Source: Rhizobium sp. ARZ01 (lineage in GTDB: Bacteria > Pseudomonadota > Alphaproteobacteria > Rhizobiales > Rhizobiaceae). Taken from it: DNA of 64,000 bases. The notes below the pieces were generated by a model. It worked only from the letters and a program-made list of their open reading frames with translations. It ran no database searches and was not told the origin of the DNA. Shown here one piece after another: positions 1-9,102 of the stretch; position 1 is the stretch's first letter; every line of letters starts with the position of its first letter. The stretch covers positions 2,294,001 to 2,358,000 of the forward strand of contig NZ_JACVAE010000001.1 of the NCBI RefSeq assembly GCF_014851675.1, in the 5' to 3' direction. The position numbers and the translations under genes were made by a program.

Positions 1-1
1 C

Positions 2-727
2 TTTGACCTGGCCTTTGAGGAGCTAGTCACCAAGGCTCGCATCTTCGGCCTGACGCTTTATGCGTCGCAGTCGAGCTATACGACCGGTGAACTCGGCTGG
101 TACGCGGCCAGACTTGCCGATGCCGGTCTCGTTGCGTTGGCAGCAACCAACGGACCAGCGCTGATCGCAGCTGGCGGCAGCACAAAGCCGGTCTATTGCA
201 CTAATCCGATTGCCTTCGCCGCGCCACGCGCAGACGGCCCGCCGCTCCTCCTCGACCAGGCTTCCAGCGCAACCGCGTTCGTCAAGGTCAGGCAAGCGGC
301 AGAACTAGGGGAGACCATCCCAGAGGGCTGGGCACTCGACTCGGCCGGGAATCCGACAACGGATGCGAACGAGGCGATCACGGGAGCCTTGCTCGCATTT
401 GGCGGCGCCCGTGGGGCCAACATCGCGCTGATGATAGAAGTACTGGCAGCGGGATTGACCGGGGCCAATTGGTCCCTTGATGCGCCGGACTTCCGGACCG
501 GCAGCGACAGCCCAGGAGCCGGTCTTTTCATTCTCGCCATCGCTCCGCAGTTTCTCGCAAGTGATTTTGAAGACCGCCTTGCACGGCAGCTTCAGCGGCT
601 TTCCAGGGAATACGGGGTACATGTGCCGGGTGAGGCCCGCGCCACCGCCCGCTGGCGCGCCAGCAGCGCCGGTATCACCTTGCCCCGCACACTTATTGAC
701 AGTATTTCCTCGTTCCGACGCAACTAA
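2..727 (+). CDS. Ldh_2 (malate/L-lactate dehydrogenase) family oxidoreductase, 3' part
   Basis: The reading frame is open from base 2, so the N-terminus lies outside the window and about 241 residues are present. The tail resembles the Ldh_2 family of NAD(P)H-dependent oxidoreductases (malate/ureidoglycolate/diketogulonate dehydrogenases and delta1-piperideine-2-carboxylate reductases). Family features seen are the ATNGPA segment, the STKPVYCTNPIAF nucleotide-contact block and the C-terminal PGEAR segment. Members act on 2-oxo or cyclic imino acids in the cytoplasm; the substrate cannot be read from this fragment. kdgK follows in the same direction about 115 bases on, behind two hairpins, so the two genes are probably separate units. 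Confidence 0.85.
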   Translation, partial: FDLAFEELVTKARIFGLTLYASQSSYTTGELGWYAARLADAGLVALAATNGPALIAAGGSTKPVYCTNPIAFAAPRADGPPLLLDQASSATAFVKVRQAAELGETIPEGWALDSAGNPTTDANEAITGALLAFGGARGANIALMIEVLAAGLTGANWSLDAPDFRTGSDSPGAGLFILAIAPQFLASDFEDRLARQLQRLSREYGVHVPGEARATARWRASSAGITLPRTLIDSISSFRRN

Positions 728-763
728 AGCGCAGCGATCTTTCAGATCTGCATGTCGCGCTTT
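726..763. terminator. Stem-loop at the stop codon of the Ldh_2 gene
   Basis: AAAGCGC (726-732) pairs with GCGCTTT (757-763), with an inner GATCT/AGATC stem. It begins inside the stop codon and is followed by a T-rich stretch. A terminator is the likely role; the termination strength is inferred. Confidence 0.45.
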
Positions 764-779
764 AGGTCTTTGTTTTAAC

Positions 780-824
780 GCATGTCTTTATCCCGAAACC
801 GGTTCCCACTTTCGGGAGACATGC
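780..824. repeat. Rhizobial intergenic palindrome
   Basis: GCATGTCT...CCCGAAA (780-798) is mirrored by TTTCGGG...AGACATGC (810-824) around a CCGGTTCCCAC centre. I recognise this as a palindromic element found in many copies in Rhizobiaceae intergenic regions. It lies directly upstream of kdgK. Confidence 0.65.
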
Positions 825-841
825 TCTAGGGGGCGGGAAGA

Positions 842-1762
842 ATGGCAGGACGGTTGCTCTCCATCGGCGAGTGCATGGTGGAACTCATGCAGGCGGACGG
901 CGGCCTGATGCGAAAGAGTTTCGCAGGCGACACCTTCAACACCGCCTACTACGCCCGCCTGTTCCTGCCTGCCGACTGGTCCGTCGACTATTTCACGGCC
1001 GTCGGAACCGATATGATTTCCGAGGAGATGCTGGCCTTCATCAAGCAGCACGGCATCGGCACGGACAAAATCGCACGCATCGATGACCGCTCACCCGGCC
1101 TCTACATGATCCACCTGAATGATGGAGAGCGAAGCTTCTCCTACTGGCGATCGGCCTCGGCGGCGAAACTGCTCGCACGCGATCCAGATCGCCTGCGTCA
1201 CGCGGTCGAGGCCTCCGACATAATCGTGTTTTCCGGCATTACGCTGGCGATCCTGCCGCCGGAAGATGTCGACACGCTACTTTCCGAACTTCGCCGCGCC
1301 AAGGCAGCCGGCAAGCTCGTTGCCTTCGACCCCAACATTCGCCCGCGGTTGTGGGACAGCGCCGAGCGCATGCGCGAAACGATCAGCGATGGCGCGCGTG
1401 CAGCCACGCTCGTGATGCCGAGCTTCGACGATGAAGCAACCCATTTCGGCGATACGTCGATCTCGGAAACCATCGCGCGTTACCGCGCGCTCGGTGTCGC
1501 GGACCTCGTCGTCAAGGATGGCGCAGACGGCGCCACGCTGGCCTTCGGCGAGACGAATACCCATGTCCCTTCTGCCAAGGTCGAGATGATCGTCGATACG
1601 ACCAGTGCCGGCGACAGCTTCAACGGCGGCTTCCTCGCCGGCTACGTCGTGACCGGAGACGCCCCCTCCTCGGCCCGCTTCGCCGCAGAACTGGCCGCCG
1701 CCGTTATCCAGCATCACGGCGCGCTGGTGGCGAAGGACAAGCTGCCACCCGCGATCGGGTAA
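842..1762 (+). CDS. kdgK: 2-dehydro-3-deoxygluconokinase (KDG kinase)
   Basis: This is a PfkB/ribokinase-family sugar kinase of 306 aa, full length for KdgK. It phosphorylates 2-keto-3-deoxygluconate with ATP to KDPG in the cytoplasm, feeding the Entner-Doudoroff aldolase. The N-terminal GECMVEL segment (about residues 8-14) with GDTFNTAYY is typical of KdgK. The PfkB signature DTTSAGDSFNGGF lies near residues 251-263 and holds the catalytic Asp. The start follows a GGGCGGGAAG purine stretch. Other PfkB kinases are possible, but the N-terminal signature favours KDG. Confidence 0.9.
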   Translation: MAGRLLSIGECMVELMQADGGLMRKSFAGDTFNTAYYARLFLPADWSVDYFTAVGTDMISEEMLAFIKQHGIGTDKIARIDDRSPGLYMIHLNDGERSFSYWRSASAAKLLARDPDRLRHAVEASDIIVFSGITLAILPPEDVDTLLSELRRAKAAGKLVAFDPNIRPRLWDSAERMRETISDGARAATLVMPSFDDEATHFGDTSISETIARYRALGVADLVVKDGADGATLAFGETNTHVPSAKVEMIVDTTSAGDSFNGGFLAGYVVTGDAPSSARFAAELAAAVIQHHGALVAKDKLPPAIG

Positions 1763-1792
1763 CACTTGTCGTCATTTGTTGGCTCGCTTATA

Positions 1793-1812
1793 TTAGCCAG
1801 GGTTAGCCAGGG
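1793..1812. repeat. Tandem 10-bp repeat upstream of the toxin-antitoxin pair
   Basis: TTAGCCAGGG occurs twice back to back, ending 8 bases before the antitoxin start codon. In Phd/YefM modules the antitoxin represses its own promoter, so this could be an operator; that role is inferred. Confidence 0.4.
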
Positions 1813-1820
1813 ACAAGGAC

Positions 1821-2075
1821 ATGCTTACCGTCAACATGCTCGACGCCAAGACGAACCTTTCCAAACTCGTAAGCGACGTTGAGACTGGCGTCGAAAAGGA
1901 AATCATTATAGCGCGGAACGGTCGCCCTGCCGCACGCCTGGTGCCGATTGCCACTGAGAAAAAAGGACACAAGCGCCTCGGCCTCATGGCTGGCAAGTTC
2001 CCGAAGATGGCGCTTGAGGATTTCGATGCACTCGATGACGAGGTCGCCACGCTGTTCGGCACCAGACCGGAATGA
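1821..2075 (+). CDS. Phd/YefM-type antitoxin
   Basis: The 84-aa protein has the Phd/YefM fold signature: an N-terminal DAKTNLSKLVSDVE helix followed by IIIARNGRPAARLVP, the short strand region shared by these DNA-binding antitoxins. The C-terminal part (ALEDFDALDDEV) is acidic, as expected for the segment that wraps the toxin. The stop codon overlaps the start of the PIN toxin gene by four bases (ATGA), which indicates translational coupling. It should neutralise the toxin and repress the pair's own promoter. Confidence 0.88.
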   Translation: MLTVNMLDAKTNLSKLVSDVETGVEKEIIIARNGRPAARLVPIATEKKGHKRLGLMAGKFPKMALEDFDALDDEVATLFGTRPE

Positions 2076-2461
2076 GGCTTCTTCTCGATACCCACGCGGC
2101 CATATGGGCGATCGCATCTCCGGAAGCGCTCTCCCCTGCTGCGGCAGAGGCGATTTCGGATGAGAGAAACGAGGTGTTCGTATCAGTCGCCAGCCTTTGG
2201 GAGATTGCCATCAAGTTCGCTCTCAAGCGAAAGCAAACACCTCCGTTCAACGCTGAAGATGGGATGCGTTACTTCCGGAAAGCCGGCTACAATCTGCTCG
2301 ACATCAAACCGGAGCATGCGGTGGCAACGGAGCAACTCTCAATCGAGCATTACGACCCGTTCGACAGAATGCTGATCGCGCAGGCGCTGTGTGAGCCGCT
2401 GATGCTCGTCTCGCAAGACCACAGGATCGCGGCATTCGTGCCGCACTCCGTCCTCTGGTAG
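2072..2461 (+). CDS. vapC: PIN-domain toxin, VapC family
   Basis: The protein is 129 aa and consists of a single PIN ribonuclease domain. The acidic metal-binding residues are visible: LLLDTHAAIW near the N-terminus (Asp6), LWEIAIK near residue 45, and HYDPFDRML near residue 92. VapC toxins cleave tRNA or rRNA and stop translation when free of antitoxin. It ends three bases before the converging der gene. The length and motifs look intact, so the module may be active. Confidence 0.9.
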   Translation: MRLLLDTHAAIWAIASPEALSPAAAEAISDERNEVFVSVASLWEIAIKFALKRKQTPPFNAEDGMRYFRKAGYNLLDIKPEHAVATEQLSIEHYDPFDRMLIAQALCEPLMLVSQDHRIAAFVPHSVLW

Positions 2462-2464
2462 GGG

Positions 2465-3895
2465 CTAACTTCTGCGCTTCTTCTTCGACTCGAACGGGTT
2501 TTCCGACGCCTTGAAGTGGATGCGGATCGGCACGCCCGGCAAACCGAAATCGTTACGCAGGCCGTTGGTGAGGTAGCGAATATAGGATTCCGGCAGCGCA
2601 TCCGGACGGGTGCAGGAAACCATGAAGCCCGGCGGGCGGGCCTTCACCTGCGTCATGTACTTTAGCTTCAGTCGACGACCGGAGACGGCCGGCGGCGGAT
2701 GCTGGATCTGCTGCGCCTCGAGCCAGCGGTTCAGCTTCGCCGTCGAGATGCGACGGTTCCAGACACGGTCGGTATCGATGATCGACTGCATCAGCTTATC
2801 GAGCCCGCGGCCCGTCTGGCCCGAAATCGGCACGGCCCGGATGCCACGTGCCTGCGGCAGAAGCCGCTCTGTCTTTTCGCGCAAGTCCGCAAGCACTGCC
2901 TGCGGATCCTCGATCAGGTCCCACTTGTTGAAGGCGAGTACGGCGGCGCGTCCCTCGCGCAGCACGAGATCGACGATCTGGAGGTCCTGCTTTTCGAACG
3001 GGATCGTGGCATCGAAGACGATCACCACCGTCTCGGCAAAGCGGATCGCACGCAGGCCGTCGGCGACCGACAGCTTTTCAAGCTTTTCCTGCACCTTCGC
3101 CTTGCGGCGCATACCGGCGGTATCAAACATCTTGATCGTGCGGCCACGCCAGTCCCATTCGACGGAAATGGAATCGCGAGTAATGCCGGCCTCGGGGCCG
3201 GTCAGAAGCCGGTCCTCGCCAAGAAAGCGGTTGATCAGCGTCGACTTTCCGGCGTTCGGACGGCCGACGATCGCCACCCGCAGCGGCTTGGTCTCGTCGT
3301 AGGCAGGTTCTTCCTCCTCGGCCTCACCCTCGACGGCAGCGGTCTGCGGCAGGTCGACGTTCGTAATGGCCTCATCGTCCTTGGGCGGAAAGGCGCGTTC
3401 CTCGCCGATCGCGGCGACAATAGCGTCGCGCAGGTCGAGCATGCCCTGGCCGTGTTCGGCGGAAATCGGCGTCGGCTCGCCAAGGCCCAGCGTGAAGGCG
3501 TCATAGAAGCCGGCGTCCGAGCCGCGTGCCTCAGATTTGTTGGCGACCAGAACGACCGGTCTGCCGTGCCGGCGCAACATCTCAGCCAGCGCCTGGTCGA
3601 CCGGGGTCAGCCCCGTCTTGGCGTCGACGATGAAAAGGGAAAGGTCCGCCTCGTCGATCGCCGCTTCAGTCTGGGCACGCATGCGACCTTGCAGTGTCTC
3701 GGGTGCTGCCTCCTCGAGGCCAGCGGTGTCGATCACGCGGAATCGCAGGTCGACAAGCCGCGCCTCGCCCGGACGGCGATCACGGGTCACGCCCGGCGTG
3801 TCGTCCACGAGCGCGAGCTTCTTGCCCACCAGCCGGTTGAACAGCGTGGACTTGCCGACATTGGGGCGCCCGACGATGGCGACGGTGAAGCTCAT
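2465..3895 (-). CDS. der: Ribosome-associated GTPase Der (EngA)
   Basis: A double-GTPase protein needed for 50S subunit assembly. The first Walker A, GRPNVGKS, is at residues 8-15 and the second, GRPNAGKS, near residue 210, with an acidic linker (GEAEEEEP) between them. The KH-like C-terminal domain ends in a basic KKKRRS tail. I start at [11 protein letters not shown] (base 3895), which has GGAA about 7 bases upstream and is the usual family start; an ATG four codons earlier (3907) is also open. Length 476 aa is normal. The YfgM-like gene lies just upstream on the same strand, a pairing common in alphaproteobacteria. Confidence 0.96.
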   Translation of the reverse strand: MSFTVAIVGRPNVGKSTLFNRLVGKKLALVDDTPGVTRDRRPGEARLVDLRFRVIDTAGLEEAAPETLQGRMRAQTEAAIDEADLSLFIVDAKTGLTPVDQALAEMLRRHGRPVVLVANKSEARGSDAGFYDAFTLGLGEPTPISAEHGQGMLDLRDAIVAAIGEERAFPPKDDEAITNVDLPQTAAVEGEAEEEEPAYDETKPLRVAIVGRPNAGKSTLINRFLGEDRLLTGPEAGITRDSISVEWDWRGRTIKMFDTAGMRRKAKVQEKLEKLSVADGLRAIRFAETVVIVFDATIPFEKQDLQIVDLVLREGRAAVLAFNKWDLIEDPQAVLADLREKTERLLPQARGIRAVPISGQTGRGLDKLMQSIIDTDRVWNRRISTAKLNRWLEAQQIQHPPPAVSGRRLKLKYMTQVKARPPGFMVSCTRPDALPESYIRYLTNGLRNDFGLPGVPIRIHFKASENPFESKKKRRS

Positions 3896-3934
3896 GGGAC
3901 GTTCCATTCCGGTTGAGCCGCTTGGAACGCGGCG

Positions 3935-4606
3935 TCAGGAGGCCTTGCCGCTGGCGGTAATGAGATCGAGCATCATCTGCGCGCGATTGGCGACATTGCG
4001 CGGGCTTTCGGCATCGCCCGTGATCTGCTCGAACCATTCCTTGGCGCGCTTGAAGTCGCCGTGCTTGTAGGCCGAAAGCCCGAGCACTTCGCGTGCGGAA
4101 TGGCGCATGGCGCTGGCCGGGTTCGTCATTTGTTCGGCTTCGGCCGAGACTTCCTCGTACGACGCCGTGTCGACCAGAAGGTAGGCCGCGCGCAGGCGGG
4201 CGGCATCGCGCAGCGCCTGCGGGATCGCACCGTCCTTGGCGATCGCGGTAAAGGCTGCGACCGCTCCGGCCGTATCGCCATTTTCCGCCAGAAGCGAGGC
4301 CGAGCGCATCCGCGCTAGCACCGGATAGGCACCAAAGCCGTCCTTTTCCAGCGCGGCCAGTTCCTTCTGCCCTTCTTCCTTCTTGTCCTCGCGGATCAGG
4401 GTGAGCGCCGACAGGAACCTGTCGCCGGCGGCAGAGGCCTCTGTCTCCCGCCAGTATTCGTAAGAGACCTTGCCGATGGTTCCAAGCACGAGGAGGACGG
4501 CCGCGCCGATCAGGACGCGCCCGAACTTCCGCCAGATGGCACGCATCTGGTCGGAGCGGAGTTCCTCATTGACTTCGCGGATAAAGCTGTCGTCCTGGTT
4601 TGCCAT
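3935..4606 (-). CDS. YfgM-like membrane-anchored tetratricopeptide protein
   Basis: The 223-aa protein has a short cytoplasmic N-terminus (FIREVNEELRSDQMR), one membrane segment around residues 27-47 and a periplasmic helical-repeat region. This matches the TPR_21/YfgM family, a periplasmic partner of the SecYEG translocon in Escherichia coli. The start at 4606 gives MANQDDSF; an in-frame ATG six codons upstream is less family-like. It lies 39 bases upstream of der on the same strand, so co-transcription is likely. Its role here is inferred from the family. Confidence 0.82.
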   Translation of the reverse strand: MANQDDSFIREVNEELRSDQMRAIWRKFGRVLIGAAVLLVLGTIGKVSYEYWRETEASAAGDRFLSALTLIREDKKEEGQKELAALEKDGFGAYPVLARMRSASLLAENGDTAGAVAAFTAIAKDGAIPQALRDAARLRAAYLLVDTASYEEVSAEAEQMTNPASAMRHSAREVLGLSAYKHGDFKRAKEWFEQITGDAESPRNVANRAQMMLDLITASGKAS

Positions 4607-4708
4607 TCTCGGTCCGGCTTTCACAAATGATCAGATTTCGCGCTTCTACCCGATTTTTGGCGCGTTGTAAGGGGGCAGCGGCGAATTCGGCCTCCGCCCT
4701 GCCTGCAA

Positions 4709-5296
4709 TCAGAGCACCAGCGGTGCGACGCCGATGATCCATTCATGCAGCTTCAGCACAATCAGACCGTAGAGCGCTAGGCCAAGGACCGCGGCAATCA
4801 GATCGTAGCGGACGGAAACGAATACCGGCAGCGTCGCCTCCCCCGTGGTCACCCGCTTCTTCAAGGAGATCTGAAGGACGATCGCCCAGGCGAGGATCGC
4901 ACCGAAAAGCAGCACGGAATAGCTCTCGCCATTGGCAAGCAGATGCGCAAATGCCCAGGCCTTGATCGCAGCGACAGCCGGGAACTTCAGCTTCGTGCGG
5001 ATGTAGCCAGCCGGCAGGAAGGCCGCGACGAGACAGATCGCCGAGATCACCATCAAGGTCAGCGTGATGTGCGTCATGAATGTCGGAGGCTGGTAGAGCA
5101 TGGTGCCGCCGGTCTCGCGCGCCTGGACGAAGCCGTAGGCCATCATGACGAGGCTGAGCAGCGAGACGATGCCGTGGATCGCCATGAAAGCCGGCTTGCC
5201 TAGGGTGGCAATTGACCCTGCGCGCAATCCCGGCGCGAAGGGGCGAACGAGATGTGTGGCAATGAAAAGAATGATACCGGCAACCAGCAAAGCCAT
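4709..5296 (-). CDS. NnrU-family integral membrane protein
   Basis: The 195-aa protein begins MALLVAGIILF, has a THLVRPFAPGLR segment and several hydrophobic helices, matching the NnrU family. NnrU was first linked to nitric oxide/nitrite metabolism, and relatives are related to isoprenoid-pathway membrane proteins; the reaction of this copy is unknown. The start at 5296 is preceded by GGAAGGCGG, whereas the open frame further upstream lacks family sequence. No denitrification genes are nearby. Confidence 0.8.
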   Translation of the reverse strand: MALLVAGIILFIATHLVRPFAPGLRAGSIATLGKPAFMAIHGIVSLLSLVMMAYGFVQARETGGTMLYQPPTFMTHITLTLMVISAICLVAAFLPAGYIRTKLKFPAVAAIKAWAFAHLLANGESYSVLLFGAILAWAIVLQISLKKRVTTGEATLPVFVSVRYDLIAAVLGLALYGLIVLKLHEWIIGVAPLVL

Positions 5297-5438
5297 GGAA
5301 ATCCGCCTTCCGTCTATGAATTCCGATCTGCAACCGTAACCATGGGATAGCGCTACCCCCAGGAAATTTCCAGTGGGAACATGGCTTTGCCGCATTCGCG
5401 AAGGATGAAGCCCCCCTTTGCAAATAGTCGCGGTACCC

Positions 5439-6449
5439 ATGTTTCGTCCAGGCCTTTCCTCCCTCCTCGCCCTTTCCCTCACCAGTTTTCCAGCCCTTGC
5501 AAACGACGCCGATCAAGCGGACACGAAGCTGGAACAACTCGTGGTCGTCTCCTTCGACGGCGCGCACGACAACAAGCTGTGGGAGAAGAGCCGGGCAATG
5601 GCAAAGCGCACAGGCGCCCATTTCACCTATTTCCTCTCCTGCACCTTCCTGATGACGAAGGAGAACCGCAAGAGTTACCAGGCGCCACACGAAAAGCGTG
5701 GCAAGTCCAATGTCGGCTTTGCCCCGGACAATTCGGACGTGATCACACGGCTCGACCATATCTGGCAGGCCCGCGCCGAGGGTCACGATCTCGGGAGCCA
5801 TGCCTGCGGCCATTTCGACGGCGCCAAATGGAGCGCGGATGACTGGGCGCAGGAGTTCGATTTCTTCCGCAATACACTGCGCGACGCCTGGAAGAATGCG
5901 GGCGTGGAAGAGCGCGAGCCGCTTGAATGGAGGGACTTCGTCGAGAAGGACGTCGTTGGCTTTCGCGCCCCCTATCTGTCCTCGAGCCCCGCACTAGACA
6001 AGGCGCTCCGTGACTTCGGCTTCGGTTACGACGCAAGCCCGGTGTCGAAGGGGCCTACAGTTCCGGGGAAGAGCGACGGCCTTGTCCGTTTCGCGTTGCC
6101 GCTCATTCCGGAAGGTCCGTCGGCCAGACCCGTGGTCGCGATGGACTACAACCTCTATGTCCGCCATTCACGCGGCAAGGAGGACGTCGGCAATAGCGCG
6201 ACCTACGAGGAACGGACGCTCGCTGCCTATCGCGCCGCCTTCGAGAAGCAGTATTCCGGCGAGCGCATTCCACTCCAGCTCGGCTTCCATTTCGTCGAGA
6301 TGAACGGCGGCGCCTATTGGCGCGCGCTCGACCGTTTCCTCACAGAAACATGCAGCAAGCCCGATGTCGCCTGCGTCAGCCATCGCGAAGCGATGGACAT
6401 AATGACGAAGCGGGCGAAGGCGGTCGAAACCACCTCCGAAGGGCTCTGA
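5439..6449 (+). CDS. Secreted polysaccharide deacetylase family protein
   Basis: About 336 aa with an N-terminal signal peptide (residues about 1-22, ending FPALA). A NodB-like fold is suggested by SFDGAHD near residue 38 and the GSHACGHFDG metal-binding segment near residue 120 (His-x3-His). Further support is FRAPYLS and a C-terminal GFHFVEMNGGAYW. Such enzymes remove N- or O-acetyl groups from peptidoglycan or exopolysaccharide in the periplasm. I use the ATG at 5439, which gives a clean signal peptide; a TTG at 5418 is also open. The substrate is unknown. Confidence 0.85.
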   Translation: MFRPGLSSLLALSLTSFPALANDADQADTKLEQLVVVSFDGAHDNKLWEKSRAMAKRTGAHFTYFLSCTFLMTKENRKSYQAPHEKRGKSNVGFAPDNSDVITRLDHIWQARAEGHDLGSHACGHFDGAKWSADDWAQEFDFFRNTLRDAWKNAGVEEREPLEWRDFVEKDVVGFRAPYLSSSPALDKALRDFGFGYDASPVSKGPTVPGKSDGLVRFALPLIPEGPSARPVVAMDYNLYVRHSRGKEDVGNSATYEERTLAAYRAAFEKQYSGERIPLQLGFHFVEMNGGAYWRALDRFLTETCSKPDVACVSHREAMDIMTKRAKAVETTSEGL

Positions 6450-6456
6450 CCCTCTC

Positions 6457-7722
6457 TTACTGTGCCAGTTCTTCGACGCCGCCGGCGGCGATGAACTCTT
6501 CGTCGATGGACGGCAATGGCTTCTCGTCAATCGAAGCTTCAAATGCCTTCAGACGCTTGTAGATCGAGATCAGCTCGATCACCGTCGGCCAGGAATTGAC
6601 GAGATACTGGAATGAACTCGTCACCTGCGAGAATGCTCCCTGAATCTGCTGAAACAGCCCGTAGGTGATGCTGGCAGTTACGAGCGACGGCACCAGCAGG
6701 AACAGCGGAAAGATGTTGTCCGTCTGAAGGTAGAAATAGCGCGCGACGTTGAAATACATGTAGTGGAAATAGAGCCGGAAGTAATTCTTCCGGACGTTGT
6801 CGAACAGCTCGCGAACCGTCGGCGGCTGCGCGCGGTCGGCGTGGTCCTCGCCATAGACCAGTTCCTTGCGGTAAGCCGCCTCGACACGCTGGTTGCGGAA
6901 CTCCAGCCCCGGCAGCTTCACGCCGACAAAAGCAAGCATCACCGTGCCAAAGATCGACCAGAAGATTGCCGCCGTGACCAGCGGATAGGGAATGGAGCCG
7001 ACAATCGGCAGGTCCTTGATGCTTGCTGAGAGCGCATGCAACACGGGTAGGAAGGCAATCAGCGTCATGAAGGAATCGACGAGCCGGATGCCGAGCCCCT
7101 CGACCGTGCTGGCAAAGCGCATCGTGTCTTCCTGGATACGCTGCGAGGCACCCTCGATATGGCGCACTTTCGGCCAGACCGAGACATAGAAGTTGTTCAT
7201 CGCATTGCGCCAGCGGAAAACATAGTGGCTGGTGAAAAAGGCGATGAGCACGGCAGCGACAATGTAAACAGTCGCAAGCTGGAAGAAGATGGAGACGTAG
7301 CCGTAAATCTCCTCGGCACTCACGGTGTTCGGCGCCTTCAGCGCCTCAACGATCCGGTCGTAGGTCGGACGGCGCCAGTTGTTTAGCGCCACGCTGATGT
7401 CAACGGAGAAGTAGACGCTGAAGATGAGAAAGGCCGACCCCCAGACGGACCACAAGCGCCACGGTTGGTTGGTCGCCCGGATCTGCCAATACAGGCAGAA
7501 CACCGCCATCGACGCGATGAAGTAGATGTAGAACCAGATCGAGGCCGTTGTGAAGAAATGACCGAGACCGATCGGCGGCTCCTGACCCTCCGCCAGTGGC
7601 GGCAGGCCTAGCGCGGTGCCGACACTTTCGCCGAACAGATACCAGAAGGCGACAACCACGGCCGTCCAAAGAAGGGCGGAAAGGAAGAATTTCTTCGGGT
7701 CGGGAAAGAAGGAGTGAAGCAA
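6457..7722 (-). CDS. bacA: BacA/SbmA family peptide transporter
   Basis: 421 aa, close in length and sequence pattern to Sinorhizobium BacA. Hallmarks are the opening LHSFFPDPKKFF, several membrane helices, the PTYDRIVEALK segment, IQEDTMRFA and the FQYLVNSWPTVIELISIYKRL block shared with SbmA and ABC-exporter membrane domains. BacA/SbmA proteins are proton-driven inner-membrane importers of peptides such as bleomycin and plant NCR peptides. In Sinorhizobium meliloti and Brucella, BacA is needed for chronic infection and for very-long-chain fatty acid modification of lipid A. The start appears to be TTG. The gene converges on the deacetylase gene, eight bases away. Confidence 0.93.
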   Translation of the reverse strand: MLHSFFPDPKKFFLSALLWTAVVVAFWYLFGESVGTALGLPPLAEGQEPPIGLGHFFTTASIWFYIYFIASMAVFCLYWQIRATNQPWRLWSVWGSAFLIFSVYFSVDISVALNNWRRPTYDRIVEALKAPNTVSAEEIYGYVSIFFQLATVYIVAAVLIAFFTSHYVFRWRNAMNNFYVSVWPKVRHIEGASQRIQEDTMRFASTVEGLGIRLVDSFMTLIAFLPVLHALSASIKDLPIVGSIPYPLVTAAIFWSIFGTVMLAFVGVKLPGLEFRNQRVEAAYRKELVYGEDHADRAQPPTVRELFDNVRKNYFRLYFHYMYFNVARYFYLQTDNIFPLFLLVPSLVTASITYGLFQQIQGAFSQVTSSFQYLVNSWPTVIELISIYKRLKAFEASIDEKPLPSIDEEFIAAGGVEELAQ

Positions 7723-7817
7723 GGCCGTGGTCTCTCATTGCGGGAACGGGTTGTCCGTTCCGGTTCGGCCGGAAACTAGTGCAGTTTCCCCACCGCAACA
7801 ATCGCTGGCGCTTTCCA

Positions 7818-9011
7818 TTACGGAGATTTAATAGAACCTTCACCACCTGCGGGCAACGTGACCACCGCTGCGATCGCCAGGATTGTAGCCGCCAGCAGGC
7901 TCGGAAGAACGTAGCTGCCGCTGCCTGCGGCGAGCCAACCAGCCGCCAGCGGCCCGATGATCTGCCCCACACCGAAGGCGGCCGTCATTGTCGCCAGGGA
8001 GCGACGCGGACTTTCCGGCGCCAGGGCGCGGCCGAGTTGCAGCCCGTAGGCCGTGATCACCATGAAGGTCGCACCGAGCAGCACGCCGCCGGCCAGAACC
8101 GAATATGGCATCGGCAGGATCACGGTGGCGGCCACCCCGAGCGCCTCCAGTACAAGCGCGGCCCGATATCCCCCTAGTAAGCCAAGCCTGCGCTGCGGCC
8201 ATTTCCAGAAGGCAAGCGAGAGCGCCGCCGTCAGACCGGTGATGAACCAGGTCAGCGCTTCGAGAACCGGATCTGCGCCGCCTTCGCGAACGATCGCGAC
8301 GATGAAGGTTGCGGTGACAACGTAGCCAATGCCGAACAGGCCGTAGCTCAACGCCAGGGCGACAAGCGGACGCGTCCAGCGAAGCGGCGGCTCCGGCAGG
8401 GAAGACACCTCGGCAGCCGTGCGCGGCAGGAGCAAGCCAACTGCAAGGAGTGCAAAGCCCGTGCACACTGCCGCGAAGAGCCACTCCAGCCGCCATAGCG
8501 GAAATCCGCCCGGATCGAATGAGGAAAGCCCCAGAACCAGCAACGATGAGAGCGCGATTCCGGCGCCGACACCGGAAAAGTGGATAACTGGGACGCGCGC
8601 ATCGCCCACAGCAAGTCCATGGGAAAGGACGATCCCGGACGTAAACACCAGCCCGAAGGCACTCGCCAACCCCGCGAGGAAGCGGATGGCGATGAAGAGC
8701 GGAATGCTGCTGACAAGTCCCATGGCAGCAAGCAGGGCGGTATTCGCGGCAAGCGCTACAAGCGCAAGCCGCCGCTCGTGCCCTGCCGCCCAGCCATAGG
8801 CGGCCAGAATGGCGCCGACGAGGTACCCAGCAAAGTTGGCAGCGGCGATGAGCCCGCTCTCGGCTGGGTCGAGATGAAGATCCGCCATCATCGCCGGCAA
8901 CACCGGCGTGTAGAAGAACCGCCCGAATCCCATCACGGAAGCCAGGGTAACCGCTCCGGCAATCGCGACGAGCAGCGGATGGGAGACGGACGGCTTGGAA
9001 ACGTGCAGCAT
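7818..9011 (-). CDS. YbfB/YjiJ-family MFS transporter
   Basis: 397 aa with about twelve hydrophobic segments and the N-terminal MGFGRFFYTPVLPAMMADL motif of the YbfB/YjiJ branch of the major facilitator superfamily. Substrates in this branch are mostly unknown; small-molecule export is the usual guess. It sits upstream of bacA on the same strand with about 95 bases between, and no shared role is evident. The start at 9011 gives LHVSKPSVSHPLLVA; no strong ribosome site is visible. Confidence 0.82.
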   Translation of the reverse strand: MLHVSKPSVSHPLLVAIAGAVTLASVMGFGRFFYTPVLPAMMADLHLDPAESGLIAAANFAGYLVGAILAAYGWAAGHERRLALVALAANTALLAAMGLVSSIPLFIAIRFLAGLASAFGLVFTSGIVLSHGLAVGDARVPVIHFSGVGAGIALSSLLVLGLSSFDPGGFPLWRLEWLFAAVCTGFALLAVGLLLPRTAAEVSSLPEPPLRWTRPLVALALSYGLFGIGYVVTATFIVAIVREGGADPVLEALTWFITGLTAALSLAFWKWPQRRLGLLGGYRAALVLEALGVAATVILPMPYSVLAGGVLLGATFMVITAYGLQLGRALAPESPRRSLATMTAAFGVGQIIGPLAAGWLAAGSGSYVLPSLLAATILAIAAVVTLPAGGEGSIKSP

Positions 9012-9102
9012 GGGAGCAGGCTATTGCAGCGCAGCACGAACCGACAAACGACAATTTCTGATGAGTCGCCGATTTTTTCTTGAAGGATACCGGCGTGCGG
9101 CC

